Positions 24,791 to 34,977 of a DNA stretch of 64,000 nt are shown piece after piece. The position numbers and the translations under genes are program-made. Under the pieces are notes generated by a model, which saw only the letters and a program-made list of their open reading frames with translations, was not told where the DNA came from and made no database searches. Source of the DNA: Hydra vulgaris. Taxonomy: Eukaryota; Cnidaria; Hydrozoa; Anthoathecata; Hydridae. The stretch covers positions 37,029,001 through 37,093,000 of the forward strand of contig NC_088934.1 of the NCBI RefSeq assembly GCF_038396675.1. Reading direction: 5' to 3'. Numbering within the stretch: the stretch's first letter is position 1; every line of letters begins with the position of its first letter.

Positions 24791-25026
24791 TTCTGATTCT
24801 TAAGTCAATTTAAAAAATTAATTCCAATTTATGTTAAATTCGAATAGACTTTTATACCTAAATAACTAACAAAAAAGTAATTAAATTAAAAATCTTTGCC
24901 TATATGGTAAAATCTTATTATATGTTACTATTATTATTATTATTTTTTTTGATTTGTTTAAAATCTAACCAATAACTTAACTCATATTTTCTTTACAAAT
25001 TAATAACTACTTATATCTTATTTTTA

Positions 25027-25989
25027 GGCGGAAACAGTAAACAAAGATAGGACATTGGATCAAGTCGTTGATCGTTCAGTAGCCAAATTTAAACAAGCTC
25101 AAAAAAAAAGGTTGAAGTTAAGATTAAAGTCTTCTCTTATAAAAAGCTTTACAAGAAAAGAAAAAAACATTGTATTTTTCATTTCTAGACAAAAAGCTGT
25201 ACTTCTGGCCATCAAAGAAACAAACAAACAATATAAAAGTCATACAGTTTTTGGAACATCCATATATAAGCTGTTGCCCTCCAGGCATGAGAGATACTGT
25301 TTGTTACGGAAAACCAGATAGTGTCAAAGAAACTTCAATGAAATTTTACCACATTCATAGCAGCTTTTTACTTTCATGAAAATATTGCATTTTAAAAAAG
25401 CAAAGTTGATAAAAATTCTAATTTGTCCAAGTTTCCAGTAGTAATTATATCAAATGAAACAAAGCATGATCGAAATATTGATTTTAAGAACAAAAATGAG
25501 CTTATTAGTATAGCCAAAAATTTAGCTCCGTTAGTTTGCAACTTGCATTTTGATTTGAAGTGAAAAATGTTCCGCTTTAATATATTTTTTGGTCTTCTTC
25601 TTATTACCTTTAAAATGTCACATTAACATTGAGTTACGTTGAGAAACTTTAAAAGACCCCACGATGGAATTGTAGGAGTTATTAAAAGACAAGTTTACAG
25701 AGAAGACTTGTCAGCTAAAGTTGTGATTGAAAATGCTAAACAGCTGCGTGACATTACAGTGATGTCGATGTATGCAGAAGGTATTGATTCCCCAGATTTT
25801 ACTCATTGCATCTGAACTCATAGAACTTTAAAGACTCACCTTGTTAGACAATTGACTTAAAATTTGATTGATTTATACCTAAATAGCACTTAATAAATCA
25901 TCAGATGTTTTTAATTATAGACATGGGGAAAAAAGAGTGGAGGAGTAGTAGTAGAAATTGAAGATGACGATGATAAAAATATTCATTAA
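25027..25989 (+). pseudogene. Unidentified transposon-like gene relic with likely introns
   Basis: After a TTTTTAG acceptor-like site the plus strand reads AETVNKDRTLDQVVDRSVAK and a Lys-rich run (open to 25,321). Later come FPVVIISNETKHDRN, LRNFKRPHDGIVGVIKRQVY and KVVIENAKQLRD near 25,640-25,760. After another acceptor-like AATTATAG, a short acidic end (VVVEIEDDDDKN) closes at 25,987-25,989. The HDGxxGxIKR motif recurs in uncharacterised multicopy proteins of invertebrates, which I associate with transposons; that link is from memory and not tested. Several frameshifts; no intact frame. Confidence 0.35.
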
Positions 25990-26262
25990 AGCTTGAACAC
26001 TTTTGCTATTTTACTTGTTTGTAAAAGATGTATAATTCCAGTTTCTTGTTTTTTACTTTTTGTGCTCCCGTGACATCAAATCGCTATAGTTACTTTGGAG
26101 TAGAGAAATCATTAAAATATAAAAATATTGGCCAATAAGACTTACTTAAAGTTAACATAAAGATTCCATATTTGTTCGAAAAATAAACTTATAACTTTAT
26201 CTTTATTATATTTAACAGAACCCAAGCTTGAAGTAGAAATATCATTCTACAGTCATTCTGTC
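25990..26262. other. Left flank of the Polinton
   Basis: AT-rich. The last six bases (26,257-26,262, TCTGTC) are the target duplication of the Polinton. Confidence 0.7.
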
Positions 26263-26647
26263 AGTAGTAGAAAAATGCGGGTTCTGGCTCATTTTTTTTT
26301 TCAATCATATCATTAACCATAATCTCATATCATATTTAGCTATAAACATATCCGTATTCTCATAAGTCATTTAAACTAGTATGAACTAGTTTTTAGCTCA
26401 TAAAAATTCTTCGAATTTACATGGATCCAAAGGACCTTAAAAAAAGTGTCTGAACCAAAATATAAAGATAATGGTAACAACCGTAATATATTAATATATT
26501 ATGGTTACAAACTATAAACTCTGAGCTAAAAAATATGTAAATTCGAAGAATTTTTCAAGCTATAATTTCATAACTGAAATCTAGCTAAGCTATAGCTCAT
26601 TGATTTCACTACGCATAATAGTAAATTACTCCTCTTAATTCAGACTT
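26263..26647 (+). repeat. Left terminal inverted repeat of the Polinton
   Basis: Pairs with 43,478-43,862. It contains a 21-bp inverted pair (26,402-26,422 and 26,535-26,555) around an AT palindrome near 26,480-26,510, so single strands could fold into a branched structure. The inner edge holds the last codons and stop of the fibre gene. Confidence 0.95.
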
Positions 26648-27905
26648 GCTCATAATACGCATAATAGTAAATGACTCCTTTTAACTCAGAAAAACTTCCA
26701 GATTTCCCAACTTGCTCATCACCAGAGTTTATTGTTACTACTAATCTTCTACTATTAGTAACGCTAGGCATGGATTCATTTTTACCAAAATTTCTGTAAA
26801 AAGAAATAGTAGTTGTAGAATCAATTTTTGGTGTTGATTGATACAATAGTCCAGATGATCTATTAGCAAATGAGGTAATAGGAGAGCTATTCTGCAAATA
26901 AAGATAAAAATCGACTAAACTAGATGAGCTGTATATACATTTACTTTCACTGTCATATCCAGGAAATATTGTATAATTACTATAGTTATAGGGTGTCCAA
27001 GGTTGAATAACTGCGTCATTGTTTTTAGGAGAATCGATTCCGTCATACATGCGTACTCTTGATTCCCACCAATTTCCAGATTTACCGATAACATGCATTC
27101 TAATATATTTTAAATAAACACCATTTCTACTACTTGCAGTGTTCAATAATATATATTCATTACCATAAGTTGTGTTCAAATATCTAAATGTGGATGAGTA
27201 TAGTTTAAGATCTGAAATAAATGGGGGTGTTATTGAAATATTTGCTTGTTGTGTTGAACTTGTAATAAAAGGTTGCAACAAATATCTAAGTGGATTTCCA
27301 GTTTTATTGTTTAATTCAATTTTTAGATTAGTTTTAAATGGTAAATCAAGTGTAAAGTATCCTCCTAATTCAATATTAGAATGCATATTACAACCTTGTA
27401 AAGAGTTAGTATAAAATGGTCCACCAAGTGGAGCGAATAATAAATCACAAGCTATACTTCCTATGTAAAGCGTATTATCTGCATATATCCTAATAAATAC
27501 GTTACTTGATACACTTCCATTAGGATTTGTTCCTTTAAATTCTAACCATAGTTTTCTGAGAATACCAGGACCACTATTTTGAATAAAAACTGCTGTTTCT
27601 TTATTTGGTTCAAGAGTCTGGGATTTTACTCCCATGCATGTTAAACTTGAATTTGGTACTATTTCTAAACTGCTAGGATTAGGTATTATTGTGTCGACAT
27701 AGTACTTTGTAGCAGCATCTTTTAAGTTAGTAGGTTCTGCTAAATTTATTAATTTGTTTGTATTCATGTCAATATCACTAGTTGCATTATTTTGTCCATC
27801 TCTTCTAATAAACATACTATCAGCTTGAGATGCTGTTAATCCATTTGAAACTACTCGACTTGTAGTTGAATAAATTGTTGTACGTCCGAATTTATCAACA
27901 GGCAT
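26640..27905 (-). CDS. Fibre-like virion protein with GH172/DUF2961-like domain
   Basis: 421 residues, intact. I take the start at 27,903-27,905 (MPVDKFGRTT) because it follows a TATATAAAATG motif; an upstream in-frame Met at 27,969-27,971 lies within the protease gene. Residues 35-70 read FIRRDGQNNATSDIDMNTN and DAATKYYVDT, a pattern of phage tail-fibre shafts. The rest has GPGILRKLWLEFKG, VFIRIYADN, GGYFTLDLPFKTNLKIELNN, repeated later in altered form (YLKYIRMHV, GNWWESRVRMYDG). This resembles DUF2961, a double jelly-roll fold known from GH172 enzymes. A role at the virion vertex in attachment is inferred. The C-terminus ends inside the TIR edge. It is the longest undamaged frame in the element. 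Confidence 0.75.
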   Translation of the reverse strand: MPVDKFGRTTIYSTTSRVVSNGLTASQADSMFIRRDGQNNATSDIDMNTNKLINLAEPTNLKDAATKYYVDTIIPNPSSLEIVPNSSLTCMGVKSQTLEPNKETAVFIQNSGPGILRKLWLEFKGTNPNGSVSSNVFIRIYADNTLYIGSIACDLLFAPLGGPFYTNSLQGCNMHSNIELGGYFTLDLPFKTNLKIELNNKTGNPLRYLLQPFITSSTQQANISITPPFISDLKLYSSTFRYLNTTYGNEYILLNTASSRNGVYLKYIRMHVIGKSGNWWESRVRMYDGIDSPKNNDAVIQPWTPYNYSNYTIFPGYDSESKCIYSSSSLVDFYLYLQNSSPITSFANRSSGLLYQSTPKIDSTTTISFYRNFGKNESMPSVTNSRRLVVTINSGDEQVGKSGSFSELKGVIYYYAYYEQV

Positions 27906-27927
27906 TTTATATATAAAGAAAAAAAAA

Positions 27928-28347
27928 TTACCATAGTTTATCAATAATATTCTGAAAATCATATCCTTCATCTAGTTTTTTTAAAACATAGAGACACAAG
28001 TGTCCACAGAATGAGGTGTCTCCAAATTGAACTCTATCACTATTATAATAAACAGGACTTTTCAAATAATTAACAACTTCGACAGGTGGGGGTTGTGCAT
28101 AAGAGTCAAAACTTAATTTTTTTTCACCGTCTTTATACCAACAAATCCAATGAAATCCATTTGTACTTGAATCTCCTGTATTTAATATTCCACATTCTTT
28201 TCTTTGTGCATTTTTTGGTAATTGATCTCTTCTAAATACACCTCTAAAATGTTTTATTTTTAGTTTTTTTGCGGCTTCTATAATCTATCAATTAGTTAGA
28301 GATTCATTTGGTAAGACTAATCCTTCAACATTAATAAACTTGTTCAT
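27928..28347 (-). pseudogene. PRO: Adenain-like cysteine protease (broken)
   Basis: Starts at ATG 28,345-28,347 after TATATAAA. About 140 codons, with two consecutive in-frame stops (TGA, TAG) after residue 19. Downstream the frame is clean: HFRGVFRRDQLPK, then ECGILNT, GFHWICWYKDG (catalytic His), LSFDSYAQPPP (Asp), VQFGDTSFCGHLCLYVL (Gln and nucleophile Cys). This order is that of adenovirus maturation proteases, which in Polintons are thought to process capsid proteins. It ends 22 bases before the fibre start. The tandem stops suggest inactivation. Confidence 0.85.
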
Positions 28348-28376
28348 TTTATATATAATAAACTTTTTATTATATA

Positions 28377-28536
28377 TTAATGATTAATTGTTAGATTCTT
28401 TAGTTTCTTAGAATTAATTACAATATTCATAATTACATTAGTAATATCAGTCTCTTCAGTCTCTTCAATCTCTTCATCTGACTCTTTATCTGAGTAAAAG
28501 TAAAAGAGTTTTTAATTTTAATTCTCTATTTTCCAT
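28377..28536 (-). pseudogene. Small acidic protein gene, frameshifted
   Basis: ATG at 28,534-28,536 follows a TATATAAA motif. It reads MENRELKLKTLL, then a shift of frame, then SDKESDEEIEETEETD and a short Asn/Ile-rich tail to the stop at 28,377. About 50 residues. No family is recognised. The promoter motif and position between protease and polymerase support a real former gene. Confidence 0.45.
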
Positions 28537-28594
28537 TTTATATACGCAAGAAAATTATTTATATTATTTTTTTAAAAAAAAGTTTTTTGTAAAT

Positions 28595-28849
28595 TTATAT
28601 GTACACTTCTATAATATTATACAAGTTTGTAAATGGATCATATTTATCAGTGCTTTTTATGAAATAGATTGAAATATCAACATTATTAATACATTCTTCA
28701 CCGTAGTATTTGTAATATTGTTTTACAGCTTTTATTATTTTTTGATTAATTTCTTTAATATTATTTGTATATATCTTTATTAATTTTAATTTATGATTGT
28801 CTAATAACAAAGTTTTTAATATTACTTTTCGTTTTTTATTTATTCTCAT
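28595..28849 (-). CDS. Small hypothetical Polinton protein, 84 residues
   Basis: Open from ATG 28,847-28,849, preceded by TTTATTTAAAATG. Basic N-terminus (MRINKKRKVILKTLL), then alternating Lys/Ile helices and CINNVDISIYF. It lies just downstream of PolB. I do not recognise it. Conservation of the start motif is the main support. Confidence 0.45.
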   Translation of the reverse strand: MRINKKRKVILKTLLLDNHKLKLIKIYTNNIKEINQKIIKAVKQYYKYYGEECINNVDISIYFIKSTDKYDPFTNLYNIIEVYI

Positions 28850-28938
28850 TTTAAATAAATAAAAAATATTTATGTCATTTTTTGTATCTCGTTTAGTATG
28901 ACTTTGGGTGAAGGGAGGGGGTGTTTCTTTAATGCCTA

Positions 28939-31900
28939 TTACCTTAATTTATAATGCCCGTATGCTAAAGTGTGAATTCCGTCTTCTAAAATAACTCTTT
29001 TATCATCGTCTGCTCTTAATGCAATTTTATTTATTTCTTCAGTATATACTTCATGTGAATGGGATCTTATTACATTCATTTTCCTAATATGTTCTCTTTT
29101 ATTTAATAAACAATCTTTGTTATCTTCATGTGTTATATACTTTTTAACAAAATTTTTCTTTACTCCTTTACATTTTTTGTTATCTTCTCCGCGTACTTTG
29201 TAAGAATACAACTTTGATCTGAGTCCGATAAATTCTTCAATTTGTGCTCCACCTGCTTCATCTTTGAACATTCCAATTACTTTTTTATTAACACCACCTT
29301 TAAATCCTACCTTATTATTAATTGCTGGGTGATTTGGGTTAAACACACTTGTATCAAATTTACTTTCAATATCATTTTTAATATCATCGTAGAAATCTTC
29401 TGTTTTTATTTCGTATGTTAAAGAATCAGTATCTGTAAATAATAGTTTCGCTCGATCAGCATATTTTTTCTTTATGTAATCATAATGAAATTCATACATT
29501 AGAGTTTTACTTAAATCTAAAATACACATTCCTAAGTAAATTGGTTTGTTGTACATTAATTTAGTTCTTTCATATGTATAGCTATTAAATTTTCATCAAA
29601 TATTGTTCTACTTTCGTAGTTTGGTCTTGATGCTAATTTAACAGCTTTATCTCTGTTAGTTATTAATCTAACATCGACTCTGTTCTCAATGTTCTCCATT
29701 GTTTTTCCAAATACTGAGTTGTTCATCAGTTTGAAAAATTTTTTTTTCAGAATCATTCGTTGCCTTGGTTCTTAGATTAGTATTTAGCTCAATGTATTGA
29801 CTTAACCAAGCTCTTTCTTCAAACTTTATGTCTCTATGAATTTTAGTAATCTTCAATCCTAATCTTTCATACAATTTTAGATTTTCATAATGTATAACAT
29901 AATTTTTCTTATGATTTAAATTTGGAATTAGTTTTTCAACTTTATTTACTTTTACCCTTTTTTTTCAACTCATCTTCATCCATCCGTTTAAACCCATGTG
30001 TTGGAAGTGGCTTACTCATTGCCCATCCATATAGATTATTAGCATCTAGATATTGAATGTATGTTGATGGTTTAGTTTGATCATAAATTTTCCATGTACT
30101 TATTATTAGATGTTCCTAATCTATTCGATATTATACTGATTCCACCTCTTATTACTTTCTTTATCATTAGTATCATATCGTAATCGCTCAACAGTTCTAA
30201 TTTTACTTTTGTTTTCTTCAATGCTGCATCCCAAGCTAATCCTGGTGATGTATAATACCAAGCAGGATCTAATTTATAACAATTCATACAGACATCTCTA
30301 AAATTTTCAAAAACATCAACTAGTAAAAGCACATCTGAAACGTTGTACAAGTTATGATAATTTCTAAATGTTTTGCAATGAAACTCCTTCCATACATTTT
30401 GTGCATGTGAGTAATCTTCATCACTTATATCTTCATCATTCAATTTTGAAAAGAAAGATTCTTTTGTGGGCAATTGAGTTTCATTAAATTGATCAACAGA
30501 GTCTACCCAATCATAGGGATATACGCCTTTTCTGACTAACAAATCTAATGGTTTCCCAGAATACAACTTTATGATATTTTTAAATTGCTCTGTTGATAAA
30601 TTTTTTGATAAAGAATCTAAACTATAAGGCATAAATCTATAACTATCTAAGAAACGAATCTCACGTTTAACTTCAAATTTCTAACCTCCTTTAATATACT
30701 CATCCACTTTAATTTCTCTAGAAAAGCTAATATACTTTTCTTCATTGTTTGGTATGCAACTCAATTTCCATCCTGATAATTTCTTTATAAATAAGTGAGA
30801 ATCATAACCAGATAAATTGAGAAATAGTACTGGAAAGAATTTTGGAATTTTATAATTTAAATTACAACTTTGATGAGCAGCATCTCTATATTTTCCAGTA
30901 ATGTGACAGGTCACGTACTTTGTCTTCTCCTAAATTTTCTCCACAAATGTGACATTCAGTTGCTTCATTAAAGTCTTTCTTATTTTCATGAGTATATATC
31001 ATGTCCTTTTTAAAGTTGATCCTATTACAAATATTTTTAATATCTTCTTGTAAACTATCAACAAAAATTTGTGCAATATCATCTGTTTCACTACTTGCAG
31101 TAAATGTGACTCGACTGCTTTGATAAAAACTTTCATCAAAACATTTAATGTAGTAGCAGAACGAACTAGGTGTATGCTTTTGATACTGTTTAGTATAAGA
31201 TTCATTCGGATTTGGTGTACAAGTATTAATGGGTTTAATAAAGCTTTCAAAGTCTGCATACACAACAAATGGTACTCTTATCGACCTATTATGATGAATA
31301 AATTGCATTGTTGAACCTGGATTAGGAAGTTCAATGCGCACTGAATCATGTGTATTACAATACAATTTGTGTTTAGATAATGATTCTTCAGAGTTGTATC
31401 CAAGTAAACAATTTCTACAATAGTGAATAGCGCTATTTCTCTTAGATGTTTGTGAAGAAAGCAATCTGCTTAAACTTTTTATTAAGCTGTAATGACTTTT
31501 TTCTCCATCTGAAATTAATAATAAATCTATTAAATTTTGACGATCATTATCTTTTGAAATGCGTAAAGGGTAAACTGACTTTTCAAATCCATACATATTA
31601 ACACTGATATCATGATTATTTTCCTCAAATAGTGTAATTTGATTTAGTGAAACTGGAAATTCTATCTTATCCCAATTTATTTTTTAAGCTTCATTTTTAA
31701 GCTCTTTATCAACTCTTTCAGAATTTTTAGCTGTTGGATTTAATGCTCTTGCAATACACCACTTAAAACATTGATTATCTTCATTCTTTATATTAATTAT
31801 TGCTTTTTTAGTTGCTAAGTTTTTATTAAGTGGAATATATGATTTAGCTTTAATAGTATTATACTCTATAGTATTTATATCCATCTTTTTAATAGAAACA

Positions 31901-32663
31901 AATCTCCAACCTGATCCTAGCTGTTGAAATGATGATAAGTTTTCTAAAATTTTCTGCTTTGTTTCTTCAGAAAACTCATCTAAATTTGTAGATTCTAACA
32001 CTCTTAAACTTTAATGAAAGATTCTGCATCATATCCATCTACACCTTTAACTGTAAATTGTTTTGTCACATTTTTAACTGCTGATTGTGGTAATATAAAT
32101 TCTATTTGTTTTTTGTATACTGTATTAGAAACTATAGATTTTATTGATTCTATTTTTCTTTTAATATCAGATCCTCTATCTTCTACTATCTTTATAATTA
32201 GATTTGGAATATATGGTTTAACTCACTCTACAACACCATTATAGCTGTTGATGACATAAGACGATGCATTTTTTGCAGCTGTTGTCAACCTTGAAAAGAG
32301 TCCAGGTTCTAAAACAGGCGCTTGAACTGATAATGGAATTGGTTCATCAAGTATAAGCCTTTCAGACCCATAAGAAGTATGCCTTTGAATAATAGGACGA
32401 GGAGCAGGAACTGGTCTTTGAATAGGACGAGGAGCAGGAACTGGTCTTTGAATAGGACGAGGAGCAGGAACTGGTCTTTGAATAGGACGAGGAGCAGGAA
32501 CTGGCCTTTGAATAATAGGACGAGGAGCAGCAACTGGTCTTTGTCTCTGAGATAATGCATTAATAAATTCATCTTTTCGCATATTATAATAATATTTAAT
32601 TTGACGCTCTTTAGCAATTTGTTTTAATTCTTTTACATTTTTGCTATTCATATTGTTTTCCAT
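28939..32663 (-). pseudogene. POLB: Protein-primed DNA polymerase B with N-terminal SAP-like domain (broken)
   Basis: Start ATG 32,661-32,663 after TATATAAAA. Order: SAP/Rho-N-like NVKELKQIAKERQIKYYYNM, five 10-residue PVPAPRPIQR repeats (32,395-32,545), a conserved region with NQCFKWCIARALNP, a Cys/His finger HYCRNCLLGYNSEES, exonuclease VYADFES near 31,260, CHICG with CHITGKYRDAAH, then polymerase motifs LDANNLYGWAMS (A, about 30,030), KLMNNSVFGKTMEN (B, about 29,720) and FTDTDSLTYEI (C, about 29,440), ending LAYGHYKLR. Breaks: in-frame stops near 32,223, 31,684 and 30,681; frameshifts near 32,005, 30,905, 30,095, 29,955, 29,745 and 29,570. The enzyme would replicate the linear element from a terminal protein primer. 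This copy cannot make it. Confidence 0.92.
32395..32545 (-). repeat. Five 30-bp repeats encoding PVPAPRPIQR
   Basis: Near-identical units of 30 bases lie within the POLB N-terminal linker; two carry an extra AAT codon. A proline/arginine-rich flexible linker between the SAP-like domain and the polymerase body is the likely product. Confidence 0.9.
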
Positions 32664-32690
32664 TTTTATATAGTAAGATAATTTTTTTTA
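32664..32690 (-). promoter_or_regulatory. Promoter-like motif before POLB
   Basis: Minus strand reads ATCTTACTATATAAAA directly followed by the POLB start codon. It is the same pattern as at 32,981 and 33,111. Confidence 0.55.
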
Positions 32691-32770
32691 ATTTTCATTT
32701 TCTTTATATCATTTTTCAAAATATTTTTTTCTTGTTAAAATATTTCATATGATAAATTTCATATAAATTA

Positions 32771-32980
32771 TTATACACACCCCCATCCTCTAACTCTACA
32801 GTAGTATTCTACTGTTCGTAGTTTTTCAAGTTGGCTCTCATTTTGAACAGTTGTTATTCTATATACAAAAGGTTCAGGAGTTAATATTTCTGATGATATG
32901 TATGGAGTCGGTTCATCAAGTAGGTCTTTCAGACCCATGCAAAGTAGGTCTTTCGGATCCATAAGAATTATGTTTTCCAT
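32771..32980 (-). CDS. Hypothetical Polinton protein, 69 residues, built partly from a DNA repeat
   Basis: Start ATG 32,978-32,980 with a strong motif (TCTTGCTATATAAAAAATG). It begins MENIILMDPKDLLCMGLKDL, which is the translation of two copies of the 24-bp dispersed repeat, and continues DEPTPYISSEILTPEPFVY. An adjacent frame of the same DNA gives YGSERPT, similar to YGSERLILDEP in POLB. So this small gene and the POLB linker share a duplicated segment. Function unknown. Confidence 0.4.
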   Translation of the reverse strand: MENIILMDPKDLLCMGLKDLLDEPTPYISSEILTPEPFVYRITTVQNESQLEKLRTVEYYCRVRGWGCV

Positions 32981-33110
32981 TTTTTATATAGCAAGATTTT
33001 TTTAAATCTTTTAAGTTATTATTTATCAATTTTTTATCTTCTTTTTTCCAATACAAAGTGCATGACGTAGGCTTATACATTTTATAAAACTCAATATTTT
33101 TATCTCCCAT
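32916..33110 (-). CDS. Hypothetical Polinton protein, 64 residues
   Basis: ATG 33,108-33,110 after TCTTGATATATAAAA. Reads MGDKNIEFYKMYKPTSCTLY and WKKEDKKLINNN, then runs through the next gene's promoter motif and repeat units in another frame. The real end may lie earlier, with a lost stop. No family recognised; the promoter motif supports the start. Confidence 0.4.
   Translation of the reverse strand: MGDKNIEFYKMYKPTSCTLYWKKEDKKLINNNLKDLKKSCYIKNGKHNSYGSERPTLHGSERPT
32981..33005 (-). promoter_or_regulatory. Promoter-like motif before the 69-residue gene
   Basis: Minus strand AAAAAAATCTTGCTATATAAAA, then A and the start codon. Confidence 0.55.
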
Positions 33111-33135
33111 TTTTATATATCAAGATTTTTTTAAT
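33111..33135 (-). promoter_or_regulatory. Promoter-like motif before the 64-residue gene
   Basis: Minus strand AAAAAATCTTGATATATAAA, then A and the start codon. Confidence 0.55.
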
Positions 33136-33567
33136 ATATTTTAATTTTTTTTAATTTTTCAGAATTTAATATTTCAATCTTATATCCATTATCAATCTTC
33201 CCATCACGCATTTCAAGATATCTATATCCATGACCGGTTCCACGCATTGCACTATATAAAGATTTATATACTGTTTCTTCTCCTGTTTCTATGTTTGTTA
33301 ATTTAATAGTGACTGGCTTTTTCTTAATTGATCTCAATCTTTCATATTTTGGATCTATTTCTTTTTTCTCTTCTTTTACTGGATGTATTTTAGGTCTCCA
33401 ATTGGTCTCTTCTCATCGGTTGCTTCTGTTGCTTTTGACATGATTGATTCTTTACCTATCAAACCATTATCTATAGCAAGCATTATTAATGTAACATAAT
33501 TTTTAGATGTTTGTGAAATGTTATTTTCTTTTAACAACTTCTGCAAGTTTTCCCTTGTATAATACAT
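33131..33567 (-). pseudogene. Polinton gene with NUMOD-like C-terminus, frameshifted
   Basis: Start ATG 33,565-33,567 (MYYTRENLQKLLKENNIS). A frameshift near 33,400 leads into WRPKIHPVKEEKK and then, open from 33,337, VTIKLTNIETGEETVYKSLY, SAMRGTGHGYRYLEMRDGKI and a short Lys-rich end. The latter part resembles NUMOD-type helix-turn-helix modules seen near homing nucleases (memory-based, moderate). No nuclease motif is present. It lies between MCP and POLB. Confidence 0.5.
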
Positions 33568-33616
33568 TTTTATTATATAAAGATAAAAATTTTTTTAAAT
33601 CAATTCAAAAAAAAAG

Positions 33617-34922
33617 TTAATAAACAACGTTCAACTTATTTCCGTCTGATTGAAAGAGTAAAAACTTATCCGATATTACAACAGCAAACGCTTCAGTATC
33701 TGCTGGAACAGCTGCATTAAATGTTGCTTTAATTTGTACATCTACTACTGAGGATTTTAATTTTTCTGATTGTCTACTAACATCAAAAACAAAGAGTGGG
33801 TATAAATCTTTATAGCCTGAAGGAGTTATGTTGCTTTGTGTTATCAAATTGTTCATTCCATAAAATTTTTCACTAAATACAGATGCATCTCTATAGGCTC
33901 TTGAAAATTGATGATTTGGAAATGATTATTATAGAAGTTATAGTCAGCAGCTGGATATTTTTCTTGATTAAGCATAATGTACATATTTTTCAAGTCACAA
34001 TGATCAAATATGGAAGAATTAACTTCTTGATTTCCATCCTTATTTGTTTGGAATCCAACAATGATGTATCTTGGTTTTTCTGGAGATGTTTTTACGCTAA
34101 GTCTCCAAGAAAACGTTGTAGATTGTGGAACAGTTATAGTATCATACTGCCTTGCGCGAAAAGTTACTGGAAGTGTCACTTTTGATTCAATACTTTTATA
34201 AAGATTAGCTCTCTCTAAATCTGATGGAATCACATGTGGCATGAACAATGATATTTTATCAAGATTAACTTTTCCTGCAGCTGCAAGAGCGTTTCTAAAA
34301 ATTGCTCCAGTATCACTTTTTCTAACAAGAGTTAGTGTATGTTTAAATCCGTAAATAACTTTGTTGTAATCATCGCAGAATCCAAAAATGTGTCTTCTGT
34401 GTATACAAAATGAAAATCTGTGTATACAAAATGAAAATCTGTGTATACAAAATGAAAATGTTCCCTTTGTGGTTTCTGAATTATGATGATTGTCGTACTG
34501 CAAACCCTGAGTTATCAGCAAGTACTGCTGTTTTTGAAGAATCTTTGTACCACAATTGATTTAATCCTTGTGCTAATTGAAAGTCATTTGAGTATTTAAG
34601 CATTCCTAACATTGTAGTTGCTTGACCTGGAAAATAAACTGACTCTATATTTTGGTTTGATAATTGATATGATATTTCACTGAATAAATGCATAATACCA
34701 TTATTTGTAAGCGCCACTGCATCTGCGTTAGCATAAGCTGTCCCATCAAGTTTAAGAAGTCTTCCTTCAAACAAAAAATAAGACTCAGATGGAAGTGTGA
34801 ACAAATCTTGTTGCTCAATGTTAATTCTTATTTCTCCAGTGCTATTTAAATTTGTGCGTGCAATTGGTTCATATTCATAGAATTCAAATCTCAGTAAAAT
34901 TTAATATATCAGAAGTTGCCAT
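33617..34922 (-). pseudogene. Major capsid protein, double jelly-roll (broken)
   Basis: Start ATG 34,920-34,922 after TATATAAAAAA. Pieces in order: MATSDILNFTE then frameshift; RFEFYEYEPIART; open 34,481-34,804 (LPSESYFLFEGRLLKLDG); frameshift near 34,490; open 33,853-34,521 with FGFCDDYNKVIYGFKHTLTL, SKVTLPVTFRARQYDTITVP and FSWRLSVKTSPEKPRYIIVG; frameshift near 33,880; open 33,617-33,856 with LITQSNITPSGYKDLYPLFV and IKATFNAAVPADTEAFAVVI. About 430 residues overall, the Polinton capsid size. A 21-bp unit near 34,395-34,458 is present three times and adds FSFCIHR repeats. Would form the virion facets; inactive as read. Confidence 0.9.
34395..34458 (-). repeat. 21-bp unit repeated three times in the capsid gene
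   Basis: TGTGTATACAAAATGAAAAT plus one base is repeated in tandem, keeping frame and inserting two extra seven-residue blocks. Confidence 0.9.
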
Positions 34923-34945
34923 TTTTTTATATACAATATAAAAAA
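34923..34945 (-). promoter_or_regulatory. Promoter-like motif before the major capsid gene
   Basis: Minus strand TATATTGTATATAAAAAA then the start codon. Confidence 0.5.
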
Positions 34946-34977
34946 AATTTTTAAAATGGAAAATAAATATAAAGAAA

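Noticed and set aside
27903..27971. Fibre protein starting at the upstream Met (27,969-27,971)
   Set aside because: That stretch overlaps the end of the protease coding region, while the Met at 27,903-27,905 has the promoter motif and a typical N-terminus.
31069..31314. Plus-strand frames within POLB
   Set aside because: Antisense to conserved exonuclease coding sequence; shadows.
32395..32545. Regular 30-bp repeats as a CRISPR array
   Set aside because: The repeats are directly adjacent without spacers and are coding in the POLB frame; the genome is eukaryotic.
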